NCBI GenBank assembly: GCA_023417315.1 | Contig: JAEZFW010000070.1 | Span: 1-30,516, forward strand | DNA: 30,516 bases | Reading direction: 5' to 3' | From: Pseudomonadota bacterium | Lineage (GTDB): Bacteria; Pseudomonadota; Gammaproteobacteria; Steroidobacterales; Steroidobacteraceae | Part shown: positions 1 to 7,720 of the stretch, in pieces | How positions within the stretch are numbered: position 1 is the first letter of the stretch | Layout of the letters: each line of letters opens with the position of its first letter | Program-made: the position numbers and the translations under genes | The notes under the pieces: model-generated | Database searches by the model: none | Seen by the model: only the letters and a program-made list of their open reading frames with translations | Told to the model about the DNA's origin: nothing

Positions 1-1158
1 AGGGTGGGCCAACGGGGGGCGGGGGGGAGCGGGCTCGATCGTGGCACGCTCGAGCCTCTACTTGGGAACTTAGGTAATCGCGTCTTCTTGATGCGCAACG
101 TGCACGAAGATGCGCCCGTGTTATTTCGCACGCGGTGGGCGCTGTCGTACTTGCGAGGGCCGCTCACCCTGCAGGAGATCGCGCGACTGACACCGAAGGA
201 GACCGCATCGACACCTGCACAGCCTGTCGGACATGACGGGCGAACAAGAGTGCAGCGCGCTTCGAGTACACCAGCGAAGCCGCTCATTCCAGCGGGCATC
301 ACGGAGCATTTTGAGCGTTCGCAGCGTGAGGCGGCGGTGTACTCAGCTTCGTTGCTCGCCATCGCGCGGCTGCATTTCATCGACCGCAAGCTCGGACTGG
401 ACGTGTGGCAGACACGTTCGTACGTGCTGCCACCCGAGGCCGGCAAGCTCGATTGGTCGACAGCTTCGGCTCGAGAAGAGGACATGAGAAAAGAGCTTGC
501 CTCCACGCCGAGCGATCAAGCGAGCTTCGAAGAGCCAGCCTCGGCGTTGCTGCACGCGCCGAACTACAAGCAGTGGCTGAAAGAGATCGAGGACCACTTA
601 TATCGCGACGAAGCGCTGAAGATCTTGCGCTGCCCAACAGTCGATCAAACGAGCGCGCCGGGCGAAGATGAAGCAAGCTTCAGAGCGCGCGTCTCGTTGG
701 CGGTAAGAGAGAAACGCGATGCGGAAGTGGAGAAGCTACGAGACAAATACGCGCCGAAATTGCGCGCGCTCGAGGATCAGCTACGTCGCTCAGCCGAACG
801 GATCGAGCGCGAACAAGCCCAGCTGTCCGACCGACGCATGCAGACGGCCGTCTCGGTCGGGACATCCATTCTCGGCGCGTTGTTCGGGCGCAAGCGAATC
901 AGTGCAACGACGATTGGACGCGCTGGAAGCGCAGCACGCGGCGCGGGTCGCTTGGGTAAGGAACAGAAAGACGTCGAACAAGCCGAAGCAGCGCGCGAAG
1001 TGCTCGAGCAACGACAAGCGGATCTGGAACGCGAGCTCGAAGCCGAGATCAACACTTTGAAGAGCGCGCTCGATCCGGCGGCGGTCGCCGTCGAGGAGCA
1101 GAGGATCTCACCTCGCAAGGCAGATATCGCGGTGGAGCTCGGAGTGCTTTGGAGCTGA
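1..1158 (+). CDS. C-terminal part of a probable HerA/DUF87-like ATP-binding protein (5' end outside window)
   Basis: The frame is open from the first base, so the gene starts upstream and only about 385 C-terminal residues are present. The segment LGNRVFLMRNVHEDAPVLF followed by TRWALSYLRGPLT resembles the region after the nucleotide-binding core of bacterial HerA-like (DUF87) ATPases, where bound or sensed partners release a P-loop motor; the P-loop itself would lie outside the window. Residues about 235-360 are a charged, Arg/Glu/Ala-rich coiled coil, interrupted by a short hydrophobic glycine-containing stretch (SVGTSILGALFGRK) that could act as a hinge or membrane-contacting element. The first 30 bases are unusually G-rich and the first residues look atypical, so edge sequence errors are possible. 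A GTG at position 4 is in frame but is probably not the true start. The family call rests on resemblance only. Confidence 0.55.
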   Translation, partial: RVGQRGAGGSGLDRGTLEPLLGNLGNRVFLMRNVHEDAPVLFRTRWALSYLRGPLTLQEIARLTPKETASTPAQPVGHDGRTRVQRASSTPAKPLIPAGITEHFERSQREAAVYSASLLAIARLHFIDRKLGLDVWQTRSYVLPPEAGKLDWSTASAREEDMRKELASTPSDQASFEEPASALLHAPNYKQWLKEIEDHLYRDEALKILRCPTVDQTSAPGEDEASFRARVSLAVREKRDAEVEKLRDKYAPKLRALEDQLRRSAERIEREQAQLSDRRMQTAVSVGTSILGALFGRKRISATTIGRAGSAARGAGRLGKEQKDVEQAEAAREVLEQRQADLERELEAEINTLKSALDPAAVAVEEQRISPRKADIAVELGVLWS

Positions 1159-1172
1159 AAGAGAGAAGTGCC

Positions 1173-1357
1173 AGTTGTAAGTTGCTAGTTCCTAGTTGTT
1201 AGTGGCGGGTGCGGACGTGATACGACGAGGCCCCGCTCCCGATGTCGGGAGAAGGGCCTCTGATATCTCATACGGATGTAGTTTGGTAAGCGGAGAATCG
1301 TTTCTCTTGCTAACCACTAACCACGTCTAGCACTTCCTGTCTTCCTCTTCCTAGTTC
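1173..1357. repeat. Paired inverted heptamer arrays, site A
   Basis: The left array, 1173-1207, is five 7-base units of the form AGTTNNT (agttgta, agttgct, agttcct, agttgtt, agtggcg). The right array, 1309-1357, is seven 7-base units on the opposite strand (gctaacc, actaacc, then degenerate units ending ctagttc). The best exact inverted match between arms is only 8 bases (GTTAGTGG, 1198-1205, against 1314-1321), so this is the most degenerate site in the window. It fills the gap between two convergent genes. The last right-hand unit contains the stop codon of the OmpA gene (1351-1353). Confidence 0.6.
1227..1260. terminator. Strong hairpin between convergent genes, possible bidirectional terminator
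   Basis: GAGGCCC pairs with GGGCCTC, and inside it CTCCCGA pairs with TCGGGAG around a 2-base loop, giving two 7-bp helices separated by small internal loops. There is no T-rich tract on either side, so it is not a textbook intrinsic terminator. Its place between two converging genes, inside the site A repeat pair, still suggests transcript-end formation or protection. Confidence 0.5.
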
Positions 1358-2181
1358 ACGTCAGAGGCGACGTTAGAGCCGGTGTCCGCAAAGATCAGCT
1401 CGACGCGACGGTTCTGCTGACGACCGCCCGCATTGTCGTTGCTCGCTACCGGGAAGGTCTCGCCCTTACCGATCGAGACAATCTGATCGCGTGAGACACC
1501 ACGCTGCAGTAGCGCTGTTTCCACTGCTGCTGCGCGCCGTTGTGACAGCTCCTGGTTGTACGCTTCCTCGCCGACGCTGTCCGTGTGGCCTTCGATCGTC
1601 ACACGGCGTTCCGGCTCGCCCTTGAGCACTTCAGCGACGCGCTCGATCGTCGGATACGCACCGGGTTTCAGTGTCGCCTGAGCTGTATCGAACAGCACGT
1701 CGCCCAAGGTGAGCACCATGCCGCGCGGAGTAGGCTTGGCTTTCAGCGCTGCCAGCTCCTGCTCCAGGCTGCTCGCCCGTGCCGCCGCGTCTTGCGCTTC
1801 GCGCGCCTTGCGCTGAGCCTCGCGTTCACGCGCTTCGATCAGAACGGCTTGGCGTTCCTGCGTGCCCTTTTCGATTTCCTCGCGAGCCTGCGCGGCGAGG
1901 ATGCGCTCGTTCGCAATCTCGGCGTTCAAGCTTGCGATCCGAGCCTCGTACTGAATGTCTTCCAGATCGCCTCCGCCCTCCGCGAGCCGATTCGCTCGAT
2001 CGAGTGCTTTGCGCGCATCTGAGACATACGTGGCCGCTACACCTGCGCGCGGCGAGGCTTCGACCTGCGGCACGACCGCTCGTGCGGTCTGCAGCTCTTC
2101 GATGTTCTCGGGAGCCGATGCGCAACCCGCGAGGACTGCAGCAATCGCACCCGTCAGCATCAATTTATGAGTTCTGTTCAT
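1351..2181 (-). CDS. OmpA-family lipoprotein with N-terminal DUF4398-like helical region
   Basis: This 276-residue outer-membrane lipoprotein is predicted to tether the envelope to peptidoglycan. The signal peptide ends in the lipobox LAGC with the lipidated cysteine at residue 20. Residues about 25-148 are Ala/Glu/Arg-rich helix and coiled coil resembling DUF4398. Residues about 155-268 form an OmpA C-terminal domain, with the peptidoglycan-binding segment TIEGHTDSVGEEAYN near residues 195-209 and NRRVELIF near 257-264. Start: ATG at 2181 has a strong AAGGAGG about 7 bases upstream. It lies 22 bases downstream of the stop of the small lipoprotein gene on the same strand, so the two are almost certainly cotranscribed; both share the DUF4398-like region, suggesting duplication or a functional pair. 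The stop codon lies within the last repeat unit of site A. Confidence 0.93.
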   Translation of the reverse strand: MNRTHKLMLTGAIAAVLAGCASAPENIEELQTARAVVPQVEASPRAGVAATYVSDARKALDRANRLAEGGGDLEDIQYEARIASLNAEIANERILAAQAREEIEKGTQERQAVLIEAREREAQRKAREAQDAAARASSLEQELAALKAKPTPRGMVLTLGDVLFDTAQATLKPGAYPTIERVAEVLKGEPERRVTIEGHTDSVGEEAYNQELSQRRAAAVETALLQRGVSRDQIVSIGKGETFPVASNDNAGGRQQNRRVELIFADTGSNVASDVN

Positions 2182-2203
2182 GATGACCTCCTTGAGGATG
2201 TGA

Positions 2204-2602
2204 TTACGGCATGTCGGTCGCGGTCACCGACCCGCGTGCAGCCTCTTCGCGCAGAGTGCGAATGCTTGCCTGCAGCTCTTCCGCGGCACGACGTGCGGAG
2301 GCGCTCTGCGCCCGCGCGACTGCGAGCTCTGCATTGAGCTCCGCCTCTTGCGCATGACGCAGCGCCGGCTCTTCCTTCTCATCGTCCAGTGCACGACGTG
2401 CCAGCTCGAGATGATCGCGCGCCTTCTGCATCTCGAGCGCGCCGCTCTCGGCATTGCCGATGTTCTGCTGAGCTTGCTTCACAGCGGTTTCGCTGCGGGC
2501 CACGCGGTCCTTCGTCAGCTCGGACACGCCGCCGCAACCGGCGAGCAGACTGACACTTGCCAGAAGGGCCGGCAAACCGGCGCGAAAGATGTTCGTCTTC
2601 AT
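2204..2602 (-). CDS. DUF4398-type small lipoprotein
   Basis: A 132-residue lipoprotein. The signal peptide has a Lys/Arg n-region, a hydrophobic core and the lipobox LAGC with cysteine 23. The rest is almost entirely helical, rich in Ala, Glu, Arg and Gln (for example QKARDHLELARRALDDE and EAELNAELAVARAQ), as in DUF4398 proteins. The start was set at ATG 2602 because GGAGG lies 7 bases before it and the signal peptide begins there; an open frame extends 28 codons further upstream, but those residues are not signal-like. It is first in a two-gene operon with the OmpA lipoprotein, 22 bases apart. DUF4398 proteins often sit next to OmpA lipoproteins; the molecular role is unknown, with envelope integrity the likely theme. 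Confidence 0.88.
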   Translation of the reverse strand: MKTNIFRAGLPALLASVSLLAGCGGVSELTKDRVARSETAVKQAQQNIGNAESGALEMQKARDHLELARRALDDEKEEPALRHAQEAELNAELAVARAQSASARRAAEELQASIRTLREEAARGSVTATDMP

Positions 2603-2754
2603 AGGTGGGCCTCCAATGGTCCATCGCCCTGAGGGAATTTCTTCGTTAGCAACGCGTCTTTTCTTGGCGTAGTTCCGCGACGACACACGAGAAGCGTTGC
2701 ATCAACACTCCCGGTGCAGTGACACTTGCGGACATGTAAAAGAGAAATGAGGCG

Positions 2755-4020
2755 ATGGACTACAGCATGCAAACAATCTGCTCATACCGCGCGCTGGCGC
2801 CGCTTGCCTTGGCCGCATTCACTATCGTCACGATAGCTGCTTGCACGAAAGCGCCGTCGACACCGCAGGTAGGAGAATATCGCGCACTTCTCGAACTGCC
2901 CGGAGGCGAGGCGCCGTTCGGGCTCGAGATCGAAGAGATCGAGGGGCGCTATGTGCTGCACTTGATCAATGGTGCAGAACGCACGCGAGTCGACAATGTG
3001 CACGTATCGGAAGGTCGACTCACCGCTACGTTTCCCGGTTACGAGAACTCTCTACGTGCGCAGGTCACGAGGGAGGGGCTTGAAGGTGCGGTGACACTCA
3101 TCAAAGCAGGCGGTAAGGAACAGATCATTCCTTTCGCTGCCGAGCTCGGTGAACGGTTTCGCTTCTATCGAGACGCCGCCTCCGACAATGCGGATATCGC
3201 CGGTCGATGGGCCGTGACCTTCACGGATGACGAAGGTGAGCGATCGATCGCAATCGGCTTATTCGACCAGGAGCACGATCGCGTGACCGGCACCATCATG
3301 ACGCCGACGGGCGATCACCGTTTTCTGGAAGGTCAAGTTCATGGCGATGAGGTAAAGCTGTCGACGTTCGCAGGCGGGCTTGCCTACTTGTATCACCTGA
3401 AGGTCACACAGGACGGTCGCCTGGAGGGCGACTACTGGCAAGGCCTCGCGTGGCACGAGAAGGTGTCGGCGGTCCGGGATGAGAATGCGAGTTTGGAAGG
3501 CGCAGGTCGAACGACCGAAATGAAGTCGGACGAGCCGCTGCAATTCACGTTCCGCGATTCGGATGGCAACGACGTATCCTTGAGCGATGAGCGCTTCAGC
3601 AACAAAGTCGTCCTCGTCACGGTCGGTGGGACGTGGTGCCCGAACTGTCACGACGAGGCGAAGTTTCTCGTGCCGTTCTATGACGAATATCGGGAGAAAG
3701 GATTCGAGATCGTGGCATTGATGTTCGAGCGACACGGCGATTTCGAAAAGGCCGCCGCCGCAGTCCGCAACTACCGGCGCGACTTCAGTATCGACTTCCC
3801 CACGCTGGTTGCGGGCGTCGCAGAAGCAGATGATGTGAGCAATAAACTCCCGATGCTCACCGGCATCTACGGCTACCCGACTGCGATTCTGCTCGACCGA
3901 CGGCACAAGGTGCGCGACATCCACACGGGGTTCTCAGGTCCGGCGACCGGCAAGCACTACGAAGAGTACGTCACTGAGTTCACAGCGAAGGTGGAGGAAC
4001 TGCTGGCGGAGCAGAGCTGA
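2755..4020 (+). CDS. TlpA/ResA-like thioredoxin-fold lipoprotein with large N-terminal domain
   Basis: A 421-residue periplasmic lipoprotein. The signal peptide ends in a possible lipobox IAAC with cysteine 30. Residues about 35-255 are beta-rich and repetitive in character (VGEYRALLELPGGEAPFGLEI and GRWAVTFTDDEGERSIAIGLF look like two related segments), with no family I can name. Residues about 258-421 are a thioredoxin fold of the AhpC/TSA-TlpA type, with active site WCPNC (Cys295, Cys298) and the conserved cis-proline in GYPTAILLD near residue 372. The Pro-Asn pair between the cysteines is less common than the Gly-Pro or Glu-Pro usual in thioredoxins and TlpA. The likely role is reduction or transfer of disulfides on extracytoplasmic partners. 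A second ATG at 2767 is equally plausible as start, since the nearest purine-rich stretch (tgagg, 2748-2752) is too close to 2755. Confidence 0.85.
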   Translation: MDYSMQTICSYRALAPLALAAFTIVTIAACTKAPSTPQVGEYRALLELPGGEAPFGLEIEEIEGRYVLHLINGAERTRVDNVHVSEGRLTATFPGYENSLRAQVTREGLEGAVTLIKAGGKEQIIPFAAELGERFRFYRDAASDNADIAGRWAVTFTDDEGERSIAIGLFDQEHDRVTGTIMTPTGDHRFLEGQVHGDEVKLSTFAGGLAYLYHLKVTQDGRLEGDYWQGLAWHEKVSAVRDENASLEGAGRTTEMKSDEPLQFTFRDSDGNDVSLSDERFSNKVVLVTVGGTWCPNCHDEAKFLVPFYDEYREKGFEIVALMFERHGDFEKAAAAVRNYRRDFSIDFPTLVAGVAEADDVSNKLPMLTGIYGYPTAILLDRRHKVRDIHTGFSGPATGKHYEEYVTEFTAKVEELLAEQS

Positions 4021-4046
4021 CGCGAGATTCACCCTGCTCTTGGCCT

Positions 4047-4122
4047 CGTCATCCTTGCGCAAGCGAGGATCCATCTTGAAGTCTCGTCCTCCGGATGGGT
4101 TCTCGCCTCCGCGAGAATGACG
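4047..4122. repeat. REPIN-like intergenic element, copy 1
   Basis: Two oppositely oriented arms, 4047-4075 and 4094-4122, are joined by 18 bases. Each arm starts at its outer edge with CGTCAT(C/T)CT and runs inward to a GATGG/CCATC box. Each arm carries its own short imperfect stem-loop (CCTTGC-GCAA-GCGAGG type). Copies 4177-4255 and 30238-30311 have the same plan, which defines a dispersed family. Confidence 0.75.
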
Positions 4123-4176
4123 GAAGTTGTTGTCGGTCTATGCTCGTGAGAACGTCGACGCTCGTGCCGCTATGTT

Positions 4177-4255
4177 CGTCGTCCTCGCGTAGGCGAGGAT
4201 CCATCTTCGATTCTGCTTGGCTTGCGGATGGGTCCTCGCATACGCGAGGATGACG
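4177..4255. repeat. REPIN-like intergenic element, copy 2
   Basis: The arms are 4177-4205 and 4227-4255. The right arm is the best preserved, with CCTCGC, a 4-base loop and GCGAGG followed by ATGACG. It lies 54 bases after copy 1 in the same gap, so this intergenic region carries a tandem pair between the thioredoxin-like gene and the downstream oxidoreductase. No gene or promoter was recognised elsewhere in 4021-4301. Confidence 0.75.
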
Positions 4256-4301
4256 ACAGCACATCGTCGCTTGGCGACTGTTCCTTTGGTCGGAGTAATA
4301 C

Positions 4302-5330
4302 ATGGCACTCAAAGTTGGACTGATCGGATTTGGTTTAGCCGGACGATATTTTCATGCACCGCTGTTGCGACTCGCGGGATTCGAGATTCCCGCTGTCGTG
4401 AGTACCCGCCGAGATGAAATCCGAGAAGTGCTGCCAGGCGCGGACGTGCTTGCGAACGATGCCGCCCTATTCGCGCGCAAGGATGTCGATCTCGTCGTGA
4501 TCGCAACCCCGACGCAGGCGCACTTCGCGCAAACACGCGCAGCGCTCGAGGCAGGCAAGCACGTCGTCGTCGATAAGCCTGTCACCGTGACTTCCACCGA
4601 GGCGCGCGCGTTGGCACAGCTTGCGCGTCAACACAAACGTTTGCTCACGGTGTTTCAGAATCGACGCTGGGATGCGGACTTTCTCACGTTGCGGAAACTG
4701 CTGGATCGGAATCGGCTCGGCCAAATCAACGGCTATCACGTTCGTTGGGATCGCTTTCGCCCGGAGCCCTCTGCGAGCTGGCGCAATCTTCCCGAGCCCG
4801 CTTCCGGCATGGTGTATGACTTGGGCTCGCACCTCATCGACCAAGTGCTCGTGCTGTTCGGCCGACCCGATTGGTTGCAAGCAGATGTATTTACGCAGCG
4901 GCCCGGCGCGCAGACCGAAGACGGCTTCGAAATCCTGATGGCGAAGGACAAGCTGCGCATCACCCTAGGGGTGAGCTATCTCGCAAGCGAAGGCGGTTGG
5001 CGCTTTCGGGTGCACGGCTCGGAAGCTTCGTTCTTAAAAGCTGAGCTCGACCCGCAAGAAGGCCAATCGCGCGCCGGCATACAGCCGGAAGATCCACAGT
5101 TCGGCGTGGAAGAGCCCAGCGTATGGGGCAAGATCGTCTACGGCGCAACAGGCAAGTCCGAAACGATTCCTTCCGAGCGCGGCTGCTGGGCGGAGTTCTA
5201 TCATCAGGTTCGCAATAGCATTCTGGACGGCACACCACCGCCGGTGACCGCCGACGAAGCAGCGGACGTGATCGAGATGATCGAAGCGGTGTATCGCAGC
5301 TCAAGGGAGGGCAAGCGTGTGGCTCTCTAG
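4302..5330 (+). CDS. Gfo/Idh/MocA-family NAD(P)-dependent oxidoreductase
   Basis: A 342-residue cytosolic dehydrogenase of the glucose-fructose oxidoreductase, inositol dehydrogenase and MocA family. The N-terminal Rossmann fold carries GFGLAG at residues 9-14. The family's signature lysine is in VVDKPV at residues 89-94 (DKP here, where EKP is usual). The C-terminal alpha/beta domain contains GMVYDLGSHLIDQVL near residues 167-181, with the histidine typical of the active site. Length matches the family. Start: ATG 4302 has GGAG about 8 bases upstream. The substrate, probably a polyol, sugar or sugar-like acid, cannot be told from sequence; YdgJ-like members are the closest by eye. The stop codon lies only two bases before the left repeat array of site B. 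Confidence 0.92.
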   Translation: MALKVGLIGFGLAGRYFHAPLLRLAGFEIPAVVSTRRDEIREVLPGADVLANDAALFARKDVDLVVIATPTQAHFAQTRAALEAGKHVVVDKPVTVTSTEARALAQLARQHKRLLTVFQNRRWDADFLTLRKLLDRNRLGQINGYHVRWDRFRPEPSASWRNLPEPASGMVYDLGSHLIDQVLVLFGRPDWLQADVFTQRPGAQTEDGFEILMAKDKLRITLGVSYLASEGGWRFRVHGSEASFLKAELDPQEGQSRAGIQPEDPQFGVEEPSVWGKIVYGATGKSETIPSERGCWAEFYHQVRNSILDGTPPPVTADEAADVIEMIEAVYRSSREGKRVAL

Positions 5331-5332
5331 AA

Positions 5333-5475
5333 GCGGTTAAAGGTTAGCGGTTAGTTCAGATTCGAATGCTCCGCTTCCCTGATTTGCACAGCGCACCGGG
5401 CCGTCCGATTAGCTGTATCCTTCGGGATGTGAATCCAGACTAACCGCTAACCGTTAACCCCTAACCGCTTCTCTT
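5333..5475. repeat. Paired inverted GCGGTTA heptamer arrays, site B
   Basis: Left units 5333-5353 are gcggtta, aaggtta, gcggtta. Right units 5441-5468 are taaccgc, taaccgt, taacccc, taaccgc, with a degenerate unit to 5475. GGTTAGCGGTTAGT at 5342-5355 is perfectly complementary to 5439-5452, with 83 bases between. The element fills the whole gap between the Gfo/Idh stop (5330) and the yajQ start (5481). The unit is the same as at site C, 22 kb away, but the spacers are not evidently related. Confidence 0.85.
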
Positions 5476-5480
5476 CTGCT

Positions 5481-5963
5481 ATGCCTTCCTTCGACATCGT
5501 CTCTGAACTGAACGCGCACGAAGTTGCGAATGCCGTCGATCAAGCGAACCGCGAAGTCGGCACACGCTTCGATTTCAAAGGCACGAACGCGAAGTTCGAG
5601 CTCAACGAGCTCGTCATTACTCTGGTGGCGCAAGCGGATTTTCAGCTCAAACAAATGATGGATATCTTGCGCCTCAAGCTGAGCAAGCGTGGCGTAGACG
5701 TGGGGTGCATGAAAGTGGACGAGCCGGTGATGTCAGGTCAGACTGCCAAGCAGATCGTGACCTTGCGGCAAGGGATCGACACGGAGCTGGGCAAGAAGAT
5801 CCAGCGGGTGATCAAGGATTCGAAGCTCAAGGTGCAAGCCGCCATTCAAGACAAGCAGGTGCGTGTGACGGGCAAGAGCAAGGACGACTTGCAGTCCGTG
5901 ATCGCGCTCGTGCGAGGCGCGAAGTTGGATCTGCCGTTTCAGTTCACGAATTTCAGGGATTGA
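5481..5963 (+). CDS. yajQ: YajQ family nucleotide-binding protein
   Basis: A 160-residue cytosolic protein of the YajQ/UPF0234 family, matching the family along its whole length, from MPSFDIVSELNAHEVANAVDQ through TRFDFKG near residue 28 to the C-terminal LPFQFTNFRD. Family members have two ferredoxin-like (RRM-like) folds and bind nucleotides; homologues in Xanthomonas and Pseudomonas bind cyclic di-GMP and act with transcription factors in virulence control. That role is family knowledge, not visible here. Start: ATG 5481 is fixed by the conserved N-terminus, yet the preceding bases ccgcttctcttctgct contain no Shine-Dalgarno; they are the end of repeat site B. It converges on the NDH-2 gene, 52 bases away. 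Confidence 0.97.
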   Translation: MPSFDIVSELNAHEVANAVDQANREVGTRFDFKGTNAKFELNELVITLVAQADFQLKQMMDILRLKLSKRGVDVGCMKVDEPVMSGQTAKQIVTLRQGIDTELGKKIQRVIKDSKLKVQAAIQDKQVRVTGKSKDDLQSVIALVRGAKLDLPFQFTNFRD

Positions 5964-6015
5964 GTCAGAAAGCAGGTCTGCGTGCGACGACGCCCGGCCG
6001 GCCACATAGCATGCG

Positions 6016-7284
6016 CTACGGCGCCTTCGCGCCGTACGCCTGCCATTCTTTTCCGACGATCAATCGGGCGCCGCGGCCGAAGGTCCAGTACGACCACGCC
6101 CATTGAATGAGCACTGACAAGCGATTGCGGAAGCCGCTCAAGCGATAGATGTGGACGATCAGCCAGAACCACCATGCGAAGAGGCCGGTGAGCTTCAACT
6201 TACCGAACTCGCTGATCGCGCGGCTGCGACCGATCGTCGCCATCTGTCCGAGGTCGTGATAGCGGAATGGTTTGCGTGGTTTACCTTTGAGCTGCGCCTT
6301 GATCGTCTCCGCGAAGTAGATGCCTTCTTGCATCGCGACCAGCGCGACCCCTGGGAGCTGCTTGCCTTCCTCATCGACGAGACGCGACATGTCGCCGGCT
6401 ACGAAAATATCCGCGTGCCCAGGGATGTTCAGGTACTCATCGACTTCGACTCGCCCGGCCCGATCCAACGTCACCGCGGGCAGCGTCTTTCCGACGTCCG
6501 AAGCCCGCACGCCTGCCGCCCAAAGCACGGTCGCGGCGGCGATCTTTTCCTCGCCTATTGCGACGCCTTCGCTCGTTATGTCGGTGACCGGTGCACCGGT
6601 CCACGTCTGCACGCCCAGCGATTCGAGATCGCGCATCGCTCGTGCGGCCAGCTTTGCATCGAAGCTCGGCAAAATGCGTGGTCCCGCTTCGACGAGAATC
6701 ACGCGCGTTTGTCGCGGATCGATATAGCGAAAGTCGCGCGCGAGCGTGTAGCGACTCATCTCGCCGATCGCACCGGCGAGCTCGACGCCAGTGGGTCCAC
6801 CGCCAACGACTACAAAGGTGAGCTGGCGACGGCGCTCTTCCGGATCGGTCTCTTTTTCGGCTGCCTCGAAGGCTTCGAGCACTCGGCGACGAATCTCGGT
6901 CGCCTGCGACAAGTTCTTCAAGCCGGGAGCGTGCTGCTCCCATTCCTCGTGACCGAAATATGCATGCTGCGCACCGCAAGCGAGCAATAGATAGTCGTAC
7001 GCGAACTCGCCCGCATCGGTGATGACCTTGCGCTCATCGACATCCACGCGCTGCGCCTCGGCCTTGACGACGCGAATGTTGCGCGCGCTTGCAAACATGC
7101 TGCGAATCGGAACAGCGATGTCCGCCGGGCTGAGTGCCGCCATCGCGACCTGATAGAGCAAGGGCTGAAACAGGTGATGATTCTCGCGATCGATGATCGT
7201 GACTGAAACATCGCGCACGTCGCGCAGACGCTTGGCGGCATTGAGGCCCACGAACCCTGCTCCGACGATGACGACCTCCTTCAT
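6016..7284 (-). CDS. ndh: Type II NADH:quinone oxidoreductase (NDH-2)
   Basis: A 422-residue flavoprotein that should oxidise NADH and reduce membrane quinone without pumping protons. The FAD-binding motif GAGFVG is at residues 8-13, and the second dinucleotide motif GGGPTGVELAGAI begins at residue 161. AGD near IFVAGDMSRL is the FAD-contacting motif. The C-terminus holds an aromatic, amphipathic membrane-contact region (GLFAWWFWLIVHIYRLSGF) as in membrane-associated NDH-2. ATG 7284 was chosen because it gives the canonical N-terminus MKEVVIVGAGF and because it overlaps the upstream Nudix stop codon as ATGA, a sign of translational coupling. It lies in an operon divergent from oxyR. NDH-2 autoxidation is a known source of superoxide and peroxide, so this neighbourhood makes sense. 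Some related flavoproteins use NADPH or other quinone-like acceptors. Confidence 0.92.
   Translation of the reverse strand: MKEVVIVGAGFVGLNAAKRLRDVRDVSVTIIDRENHHLFQPLLYQVAMAALSPADIAVPIRSMFASARNIRVVKAEAQRVDVDERKVITDAGEFAYDYLLLACGAQHAYFGHEEWEQHAPGLKNLSQATEIRRRVLEAFEAAEKETDPEERRRQLTFVVVGGGPTGVELAGAIGEMSRYTLARDFRYIDPRQTRVILVEAGPRILPSFDAKLAARAMRDLESLGVQTWTGAPVTDITSEGVAIGEEKIAAATVLWAAGVRASDVGKTLPAVTLDRAGRVEVDEYLNIPGHADIFVAGDMSRLVDEEGKQLPGVALVAMQEGIYFAETIKAQLKGKPRKPFRYHDLGQMATIGRSRAISEFGKLKLTGLFAWWFWLIVHIYRLSGFRNRLSVLIQWAWSYWTFGRGARLIVGKEWQAYGAKAP
6017..6036. terminator. Hairpin at the 3' end of the NDH-2 gene
   Basis: TACGGCGC, loop CTTC, GCGCCGTA: a perfect 8-bp stem with a 4-base loop. It overlaps the last codons and stop of the minus-strand NDH-2 gene and lies 53 bases after the yajQ stop, so it could end or protect both convergent transcripts. 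No U-tract is present. Confidence 0.4.
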
Positions 7285-7697
7285 AGCAGACGAGCCGCCG
7301 CCCACTTCACGATGGGCTCGACACGCGCCGACACAAGCTTCAGTGCGCCCGCCTCGTCGACCCATCTAAACTCGTTGTGCTCCGGGCGACCGAGCTCTTC
7401 GATGACCGGTAACGAAACTTCGGCGGTGAAGGTCCTCGCCAAGTAGTAGCGCGCAACCTTGCCGCGACTGTAGGGACCGGTCTCGATGTAGTCCTCACCC
7501 CAGGCAAAATCGAGATCTTCGATGAGCGTTTCTTCTTTGACTTCTCGCACTGCTGCATTCAACGGCTCTTCGCCTGCCTCGACCATCCCTTTTGGGAAAT
7601 CCCAATGCGTGAACGCGCGTAAGAGTAGATAGCGCCACCCTTCAGCAGTATCGCGCACTACTACAACGCCGGCGGACAATCTCGTCGGACGGGACAT
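7281..7697 (-). CDS. Nudix hydrolase, diadenosine-tetraphosphatase-like
   Basis: A 138-residue Nudix protein that should hydrolyse a nucleoside diphosphate linked to another group. The Nudix box is clear: G37, five residues, E43, seven residues, then REVKEETLI at 51-59, with Leu in place of the usual Gly near its end. The preceding WDFPKG motif is typical of bis(5'-nucleosyl)-tetraphosphatase-like and MutT/RppH-like enzymes. An upstream extension in frame reaches 7757, but residues before MSRPTRLSAGVVV are not Nudix-like, so ATG 7697 was chosen. No Shine-Dalgarno precedes it; TATATA lies only 8 bases before the ATG, hinting at a leaderless or nearly leaderless mRNA. Its stop overlaps the NDH-2 start (ATGA), so the two are translated together. 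Damaged-nucleotide or NAD/alarmone clean-up would fit the redox setting, but the substrate is not known. Confidence 0.9.
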   Translation of the reverse strand: MSRPTRLSAGVVVVRDTAEGWRYLLLRAFTHWDFPKGMVEAGEEPLNAAVREVKEETLIEDLDFAWGEDYIETGPYSRGKVARYYLARTFTAEVSLPVIEELGRPEHNEFRWVDEAGALKLVSARVEPIVKWAAARLL

Positions 7698-7720
7698 GCG
7701 CCGAGTATATAAGAGAACAA

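Noticed and set aside
2603..2686. 28-codon upstream extension of the small lipoprotein
   Set aside because: The signal peptide and Shine-Dalgarno place the start at 2602.
5333..5475. CRISPR-like array
   Set aside because: Units are 7 bases with no spacers between them and face each other in inverted orientation; no cas genes are present.
6151..6990. 279-codon plus-strand frame opposite NDH-2
   Set aside because: Antisense to a secure gene; no motif, signal or ribosome-binding site.
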